Shown here: positions 59,316 through 64,000 of the stretch, one piece after another
Numbering within the stretch: position 1 is the first letter of the stretch
How the letters are laid out: each line of letters opens with the position of its first letter
NCBI GenBank assembly: GCA_018269055.1
Contig: JAFDVI010000024.1
Span: forward strand, 372,001 to 436,000
From: Acidobacteriota bacterium
Lineage (GTDB): Bacteria; Acidobacteriota; Blastocatellia; RBC074
Direction of reading: 5' to 3'
DNA: 64,000 nt
The notes under the pieces: generated by a model
What the model was told of the DNA's origin: nothing
Seen by the model: only the letters and a program-made list of their open reading frames with translations
Databases searched by the model: none
Made by a program: the position numbers and the translations under genes

Positions 59316-60082
59316 TTTTCAATTTCGGAATTGAGTTTAGAGGTTTCAGGTTTCAGATCGTATTTTCCGGCAAGGTCGTTCCAGCGAATCGTCGAAACTT
59401 CCATCAGCACTTTAACAGTCGTTCCAAACAATGTGACGACAGATCCCTCAACGTGATTCCAGCGAACAGGCATCTCCAGCAATCGCCACCCCTGTTTTTG
59501 TCCGATGAACAGGATTTCGGGATCAAATCCGAAACCGTCAATTCGTTGCAATTGAAAAATGGATTGCGCCGCTTCATGCCGAAATGCCTTGAAGCCGCAT
59601 TGTGTATCCCTGAAATCCAAGCCGAGCGTCGCACGTAAAAAAAGATTGCCCCCGCGTCCGCGAAGTTCACGTAAAAAAGATTGATGCTGGCCGATCAGAT
59701 CACGGTTCAATGCGCGCGAACCAAAAACAACATCGTATTGGTTTTCGGCAATCGGCGAGATGACTTTGATGATCTCGGTGGTTGGAGTCGCCAGGTCGGC
59801 GTCATAAAACAATGCAATGTCTCCGCGAGCTTGCAGCATGCCGTTTCTGACGGCGTATCCTTTGCCTCGATTGCCGGGGTTTTCAATCAGTCGTAAACGT
59901 CCGGAAGATTGGTTGATGAACTCGCGCACCTTTTCAGCAGTACGATCTCGCGAGCCGTCATTGACCACCAGAACTTCGTAATCGTAGCTTTGAGCATTCA
60001 AGTATTCGAAGGTTCCTTCGAGCGTTCGACCGATGCGATTTTCTTCGTTGTACGCTGGTATGACGATGGATAAAAAAGGCAT
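59312..60082 (-). CDS. GT2 family glycosyltransferase (dolichyl-phosphate type)
   Basis: A 256-residue GT-A enzyme. The nucleotide-sugar region is [18 protein letters not shown] and [15 protein letters not shown], the metal site is [13 protein letters not shown], and the acceptor region is RVFG-like with [18 protein letters not shown]. It resembles DPG/DPM synthase, which moves a sugar onto a polyprenyl phosphate; the sugar cannot be told. No membrane helix. It is the first gene of an overlapping operon (GT2, pdxJ, pseudo-phosphodiesterase, hydrolase). Confidence 0.9.
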   Translation of the reverse strand: MPFLSIVIPAYNEENRIGRTLEGTFEYLNAQSYDYEVLVVNDGSRDRTAEKVREFINQSSGRLRLIENPGNRGKGYAVRNGMLQARGDIALFYDADLATPTTEIIKVISPIAENQYDVVFGSRALNRDLIGQHQSFLRELRGRGGNLFLRATLGLDFRDTQCGFKAFRHEAAQSIFQLQRIDGFGFDPEILFIGQKQGWRLLEMPVRWNHVEGSVVTLFGTTVKVLMEVSTIRWNDLAGKYDLKPETSKLNSEIEK

Positions 60083-60235
60083 TTGTTCGGATTCCTTTTA
60101 ATGAAGCCGCAATATAACACGGTGAAGTTTGCGGCGAAATTGCACGAAGTCGAAGCCGAAAAATCTGTTGCTTGAACCGGCCATGATGCGATGCTAAGAT
60201 TCGCGCCCTCTAAAACTACCCGCATTCAGAAAGAT

Positions 60236-61627
60236 ATGAATAATGCCGCCTCCAGGATGATGGCTGCGCTGTTTGCCGAACAGGAAGTGCTGACTGTTGG
60301 CGAACTGACCGAACGTATCAAGGACAGTCTGGAAAATGAGTTTTTTGTGCTCACGGTTCAAGGGGAAATCTCCAATTACAAAAATCACCAATCCGGTCAT
60401 TGGTACTTCACGCTGAAAGATTCCGAAGCGCAAATTCGCGGAGTCTTTTTCCGGCAATGGAACCGGCTGATGCGGTTTGAACCGGAAAATGGATTGGAAG
60501 TTCGTGTGCGCGGGCGGCTGACGGTTTATGAACCTCGCGGCGAATATCAAATCGTCGTCGAAACAATGGAACCAGTTGGCGTCGGGGCGTTGCAACTGGC
60601 GTTTGAACAGCAGGTAAAAAAGCTTGCGGCAGAAGGCTTATTTGACGAAGCGCGAAAGCGGCCTTTGCCCCTGTTGCCGCGTCGAATTGGGATTGTAACG
60701 TCAGTGGATGGCGCGGTCGTCCGCGATATGTTACAGGTGCTGGAACGCCGCAATCGTGGTGTTCATATCCTGATAGCACCGGTCAAGGTTCAGGGCACTG
60801 GCGCTGCTCACGAGATAGCCGACGCGATTCGATTACTGAATCAGTATTCTAAAAGATCAGGCTGCGAAGTGGATGTGATCATTATCGGTCGAGGCGGCGG
60901 TTCGATGGAAGACTTATGGGCTTTCAACGAAGAGCAGGTTGCCCGCGCGATTTTTGATTCCGAAATTCCAGTGGTTTCCGCCGTCGGTCACGAAACGGAT
61001 TTTACAATCTCGGATTTTGTCGCTGATTTCAGAGCGCCAACGCCTTCTGCTGCAGCCGAACTGGTGACGCGCGAAGCCAGCGAACTCATCGCCAGGGTGG
61101 AAGGGTTGCAGACAAGTTTGAGCCGGGCGATGAATTATTATTTGCTGCATCGTCGCAACGAATTGCGTGATTTGGTGGAAAGCCGTGGCTTTATCGAAAC
61201 CGCACGTTCAATTGTTTCGACTGCCGCGAAATGCCGTGAATTTGAAGTTCGCGCAACGGATGCGTTGAAGGCGAATTTGAGCAAGACTCGTTTGAAGTTG
61301 CACGAGGCGCAACAACGATTGGCGACGACCGATCTTCGTGCGCCATTAGCGATGAAAGCCGCGCGAGTTCAAAATCTCGAACTTCGACTGAACAATCTGG
61401 TGCACCGGTTGATGGAAAGCCGTTGGCATCAATTAACGTTGACCGCCAGTAAACTGGACATTCTTTCTCCATTGTCAGTTCTTGGCAGGGGGTACGTGTT
61501 GGTGAGGGATGAATTCGGTCGGCTGGTCTCGCGCGCGGATGGATTGGATGAGGGGCAGCATTTGAAACTGCGGTTTGAAGATGGAGAGATCGGTTGTCGT
61601 ATTACGGAACCAAAAAAGACCAACTGA
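60236..61627 (+). CDS. xseA: Exodeoxyribonuclease VII large subunit
   Basis: XseA is the catalytic subunit of the nuclease that degrades single-stranded DNA from both ends. The 463-residue protein has the OB-fold ([20 protein letters not shown]), the catalytic domain with [37 protein letters not shown] and [17 protein letters not shown], and the long helical C-terminal part ending in [19 protein letters not shown] 60236 is chosen since it matches the usual first strand; 15 extra upstream residues fit no homology. xseB follows six bases later. Confidence 0.96.
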   Translation: MNNAASRMMAALFAEQEVLTVGELTERIKDSLENEFFVLTVQGEISNYKNHQSGHWYFTLKDSEAQIRGVFFRQWNRLMRFEPENGLEVRVRGRLTVYEPRGEYQIVVETMEPVGVGALQLAFEQQVKKLAAEGLFDEARKRPLPLLPRRIGIVTSVDGAVVRDMLQVLERRNRGVHILIAPVKVQGTGAAHEIADAIRLLNQYSKRSGCEVDVIIIGRGGGSMEDLWAFNEEQVARAIFDSEIPVVSAVGHETDFTISDFVADFRAPTPSAAAELVTREASELIARVEGLQTSLSRAMNYYLLHRRNELRDLVESRGFIETARSIVSTAAKCREFEVRATDALKANLSKTRLKLHEAQQRLATTDLRAPLAMKAARVQNLELRLNNLVHRLMESRWHQLTLTASKLDILSPLSVLGRGYVLVRDEFGRLVSRADGLDEGQHLKLRFEDGEIGCRITEPKKTN

Positions 61628-61633
61628 AAACTT

Positions 61634-61945
61634 ATGGCAAAACCAAAAGAGCGAGAACAAAATTTCGAGACTTCCCTTGCGACGCTGGAACAAATCGTCG
61701 GGCAATTAGAATCCGGCGAGTTGCCGCTTGAACGTTCGCTGGAGCTTTTCGAAGAGGGGGTGGCTTTGGCAAGGCGCTGTCAGCTTCAACTACAAGATGC
61801 CGAGCGCAAGGTCGAACTGCTTTTACGCGAGCGAGGCGAAGTCAAAGTTGTGCCATTTGAAACCACCGTTCTGAATGAACCTGCGGTGAATACCAAGCAA
61901 GAACAGAAACTTGAAGACAAGCCTGACGATTCAATCCCCTTCTAA
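61634..61945 (+). CDS. xseB: Exodeoxyribonuclease VII small subunit
   Basis: A 103-residue helical protein binding the XseA tail. The signature [40 protein letters not shown] is complete (residues 10-50). The C-terminal 35 residues are a poorly conserved acidic tail. It starts six bases after xseA and runs almost into ispA, so the three genes form one operon, as in many bacteria. Confidence 0.94.
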   Translation: MAKPKEREQNFETSLATLEQIVGQLESGELPLERSLELFEEGVALARRCQLQLQDAERKVELLLRERGEVKVVPFETTVLNEPAVNTKQEQKLEDKPDDSIPF

Positions 61946-61958
61946 GTTGAAATCATCT

Positions 61959-62843
61959 GTGGACATAAAAGCATATTTCAAACAGAAAGCTGCCAGCGTT
62001 GACTGCTGGCTGGATCGGTTGCTGCCAGCAGAATCGGAAACCCCGGCAATTATTCATCAGGCAATGCGGTACAGCATTTTTGCCGGAGGAAAGCGGCTGC
62101 GGCCAATTTTGGCGATCGCCGCTGGCGAAGTTTTGGGCGCATCCGAACAAGAGTTGATGCCTGTTGCCTGCGCGCTGGAAATGATTCACACCTATTCGTT
62201 GATTCACGACGATTTGCCCGCGATGGATGACGACGATTTGCGTCGAGGTATGCCAACCTGTCACGTCAAATTTGGCGAGGCAATGGCCATCTTGGCCGGA
62301 GATGCATTGTTAACCCAGGCATTTGTAACCTTGGCGAATTACGAAACATCGCAGCCGGAACGAAAAGCAAACGTTATTTCAGAGGTTGCGCACGCCGCAG
62401 CGACAAAAAATGCGTTGATCGGTGGTCAGGTGTTGGACATGCAGTCCGAAGGCAGACCTGTAACTGGCGAGCAGCTTGAAGAAATTCATCGCGGCAAGAC
62501 TGGCGCATTGATTCGTTGCGCAGTTCGCATTGGGGCCATTACGGGAGGAGCCAGTGAAGATGAATTGAATGCGTTGACTGTTTATGGCGAAAAGGCCGGA
62601 TTGGCATTTCAAGTTGCAGACGACTTGCTGGATGAAACCGCTACCAGCGAGGAGTTGGGGAAAACTGCCGGAAAAGATGCCGCCAGTCATAAAGCTACAT
62701 ACACGGCTCTCTACGGAATTGATGGTGGACGCCGGATGGCCGACCGGCTTTGTACTGAAGCAATTGATGCGCTACGGACCTTAGAGCGCAATACGGAAAC
62801 TTTGCAGGCAATCGCCCACTTCATCGTCGAACGAAAATCTTGA
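61959..62843 (+). CDS. ispA: Farnesyl/geranylgeranyl diphosphate synthase
   Basis: A trans-prenyl diphosphate synthase. The first Asp-rich motif is [15 protein letters not shown], the second is [18 protein letters not shown], and [11 protein letters not shown] is the diphosphate-binding region. It makes C15 or C20 prenyl diphosphate for quinone and undecaprenyl precursors. The start is uncertain: GTG 61959 gives the usual short N-terminus; TTG 61947 or TTG 61911 would overlap or nearly join xseB. dxs, often next to ispA, is not here. The product is 294 residues with the GTG start. Confidence 0.93.
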   Translation: MDIKAYFKQKAASVDCWLDRLLPAESETPAIIHQAMRYSIFAGGKRLRPILAIAAGEVLGASEQELMPVACALEMIHTYSLIHDDLPAMDDDDLRRGMPTCHVKFGEAMAILAGDALLTQAFVTLANYETSQPERKANVISEVAHAAATKNALIGGQVLDMQSEGRPVTGEQLEEIHRGKTGALIRCAVRIGAITGGASEDELNALTVYGEKAGLAFQVADDLLDETATSEELGKTAGKDAASHKATYTALYGIDGGRRMADRLCTEAIDALRTLERNTETLQAIAHFIVERKS

Positions 62844-62875
62844 GGCAACGACACTTGGCCGAAAACGCGCATTCC

Positions 62876-62904
62876 TTGACACCCCAAGAAGCGGTTGTTA
62901 GTCT
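62876..62904 (+). promoter_or_regulatory. Sigma-70-like promoter of rpmH
   Basis: TTGACA (62876-62881) and TAGTCT (62899-62904) are 17 bases apart, followed by a leader of about 45 bases to the rpmH ATG with AAGGAG close to it. It likely drives rpmH-rnpA-yidD-yidC. Confidence 0.6.
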
Positions 62905-62957
62905 CTCCATTTTCAAAATCAACACTTTACGTAATCTGTGAGATAAGGAGATAGATC

Positions 62958-63101
62958 ATGAAGCGAACATTTCAACCGAATAACCGGCGTCGTGCCAAAA
63001 CGCATGGCTTCCGTGTTCGTATGAGCACGAAAGCGGGCCGATTGGTGTTGAAGCGCCGCCGTGCCAAAGGCCGCAAGCGCTTGACTCCGCACCATTACTA
63101 A
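62958..63101 (+). CDS. rpmH: 50S ribosomal protein L34
   Basis: A 47-residue ribosomal protein reading [20 protein letters not shown] and continuing [20 protein letters not shown], the complete L34 pattern. AAGGAG lies nine bases before ATG 62958. L34 lies at the tunnel side of the large subunit. The gene leads the rpmH-rnpA-yidD-yidC block. Confidence 0.96.
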   Translation: MKRTFQPNNRRRAKTHGFRVRMSTKAGRLVLKRRRAKGRKRLTPHHY

Positions 63102-63143
63102 ATGATGCCTGCTGATCGTTGATGCTCTTGGCTTGAGAATGCC

Positions 63144-63494
63144 GTGAAAAAACTTCAAGCGCTGCAAAATAGTCAGCAATTTCGTAAAGTTTACGAGCAA
63201 GGGCAGAACATTAGCACTTCTCTGTTTTCGGCCTTTTTCTTGAAAGTTGAAACCGGCGAACAACGAGTGGGGATTACTGTTACACGTAAAATTGGCAACG
63301 CTGTCGTTCGCAATCGGTGCAAGCGCAGATTGAGAGAAGCCATCAGAAAGCAGTTTCGTGAATTTGATAGTCCGTTGGGATTTGATTTGGTCATTAACGC
63401 CAGATCGGGTTTGGTCAAAGCGGAATTTTCAAGCATCGAAGCAGCCTTGGCGAACGCGTTTAAGCGGTTTACGGATACGGTTTCAAAGCCGTGA
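63144..63494 (+). CDS. rnpA: Ribonuclease P protein component
   Basis: A 116-residue basic protein that helps the RNase P RNA to mature tRNA 5' ends. The N-terminal aromatic region [20 protein letters not shown] and the RNR motif [16 protein letters not shown] are typical. The start is GTG 63144. It lies 42 bases after rpmH. The length is normal and no residues of the RNR core are missing. Confidence 0.94.
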   Translation: MKKLQALQNSQQFRKVYEQGQNISTSLFSAFFLKVETGEQRVGITVTRKIGNAVVRNRCKRRLREAIRKQFREFDSPLGFDLVINARSGLVKAEFSSIEAALANAFKRFTDTVSKP

Positions 63495-63501
63495 GGCAGT
63501 C

Positions 63502-63711
63502 ATGAAGCAGGTCGCAATTATCATTTTGCGTTCTTATAAATATGCGATTTCACCTTTGTTGCCGCCCAGTTGCCGATTTACTCCGACCTGTTCGGAATAC
63601 GCGATTGACGCAATTGCCAAGTACGGTTTTTGGAAGGGGATGGCGCTAGGGTTGAGACGATTATCGCGATGTCATCCTTTCAGCGAGGGTGGGTATGATC
63701 CGGTGCGCTGA
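63502..63711 (+). CDS. yidD: Membrane protein insertion efficiency factor YidD
   Basis: A 69-residue protein with the family pattern [40 protein letters not shown] and [17 protein letters not shown]. Three conserved cysteines are present. It is cytosolic or membrane-associated and helps YidC. It starts seven bases after rnpA. Its stop codon sits in a TTCG-loop hairpin, described separately. Confidence 0.94.
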   Translation: MKQVAIIILRSYKYAISPLLPPSCRFTPTCSEYAIDAIAKYGFWKGMALGLRRLSRCHPFSEGGYDPVR

Positions 63712-63725
63712 CTTCGGTCAGCGCA
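63704..63725. promoter_or_regulatory. UUCG-loop hairpin at the yidD stop
   Basis: A nine-base perfect stem (TGCGCTGAC / GTCAGCGCA) has the tetraloop TTCG closed by C-G, a very stable RNA fold. It overlaps the yidD stop codon (63709-63711) and lies 55 bases before yidC. A weak T-rich stretch follows. It could attenuate yidC transcription or protect the upstream mRNA. Confidence 0.6.
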
Positions 63726-63780
63726 TTGGTCTTTTGATAAAGCTGGAATTCCCCAGGTTCGTTGCTTTTGAGCTTATTAG

Positions 63781-64000
63781 ATGGAAAAACGACTCGTTTT
63801 ATTTTTGATCCTTTCAGCCGCGATATTCTTCGGTTGGTCTTACTTTTTTGCAAAACTCTCTCCGCCAACTCAACAGACCCAACAAGAGCAACCAGCACCT
63901 ACGACTGAAACTTCCTCTACTTCCCCATCTCCGACTGCGACGGTTGCTTCTCGACCGTTCCAAAATCAATCATCAGCTTCTGCGCCAAGTAGTCAGGCGA
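63781..64000 (+). CDS. yidC: Membrane protein insertase YidC (5' part)
   Basis: The frame starts at ATG 63781 and is open at the window end. The visible 73 residues have the first membrane helix [19 protein letters not shown] and then a Pro/Ser/Thr/Gln-rich linker ([17 protein letters not shown]), the typical start of a Gram-negative YidC before its periplasmic domain. YidC inserts inner-membrane proteins with or without SecYEG. The order after rpmH, rnpA and yidD supports the call. Confidence 0.88.
   Translation, partial: MEKRLVLFLILSAAIFFGWSYFFAKLSPPTQQTQQEQPAPTTETSSTSPSPTATVASRPFQNQSSASAPSSQA

Overview
The window looks like origin-proximal chromosome of a Gram-negative, aerobic, heterotrophic bacterium, most probably an Acidobacteriota (a Blastocatellia-like lineage is my best guess). 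The reasons are three secreted von Willebrand A proteins of the 'VWFA-related Acidobacteria' type, a secreted Asp-box/HYR protein with the C-terminal domain usual in that group, two cytochrome c-copper monooxygenase fusions, many Sec signal peptides and lipoprotein signals, and dnaA/dnaN on the same strand. This taxonomic call is inference. I see no rRNA, no convincing tRNA, no transposase, no prophage and no CRISPR array.

Layout. 1-10 kb (+ strand mostly): the tail of a membrane protein, priA, a GmrSD-like type IV restriction gene, a DUF433/DUF5615 toxin-antitoxin-like pair, a double zinc-ribbon protein, a lipoprotein (-), tilS and ftsH. 10-17 kb: a secreted sulfatase and esterase (-) back to back with a secreted Gfo/Idh/MocA-type oxidoreductase (+), a second DUF433/PIN-like pair, an O-methyltransferase and cystathionine beta-synthase. 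17-28 kb: a SulP transporter overlapping a beta-carbonic anhydrase, a compact overlapping operon with a VWFA protein between two paralogous small exported proteins, a CaCA exchanger, yjbQ, an Nfu scaffold, a histidine kinase/GGDEF pair and a FAD oxidase. 28-38 kb: the Asp-box/HYR secreted protein, a membrane glycosyltransferase, two more VWFA proteins, a type IV pilin with an odd polytopic relative, an M50-like protease and a thioesterase. 38-41 kb: dnaN, a putative oriC with DnaA boxes and a DnaA-trio-like run, and dnaA. 41-54 kb (+): amidase, S9 peptidase, an ECF sigma/anti-sigma/Spy-like triplet, then two cytochrome-monooxygenase fusions, an amidohydrolase, a VOC protein and a hexaheme cytochrome. 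54-60 kb (-): a DUF6599-like membrane protein, a zinc-ribbon PH protein, and an overlapping operon of GT2, pdxJ, a probable pseudo-phosphodiesterase and an alpha/beta hydrolase. 60-64 kb (+): xseA-xseB-ispA, then rpmH-rnpA-yidD-yidC (cut by the window end).

How it fits together. Housekeeping blocks (replication start, RNase P/ribosome/membrane insertion, exonuclease VII/isoprenoid, FtsH/TilS) alternate with envelope and exported functions. Intergenic space is marked by several different palindromic repeats (23.9, 44.6, 47.7, 49.4, 54.3 kb) and a heptamer array (32.8 kb). The observations I rate highest are the four-gene overlapping VWFA operon with two paralogous small proteins ending in an R-[AG]-P-P tail, the pilin globular domain carried on a polytopic membrane protein, the phosphodiesterase-like protein that has lost three metal ligands, the tandem cytochrome c-PHM fusions and the DnaA-trio-like origin.
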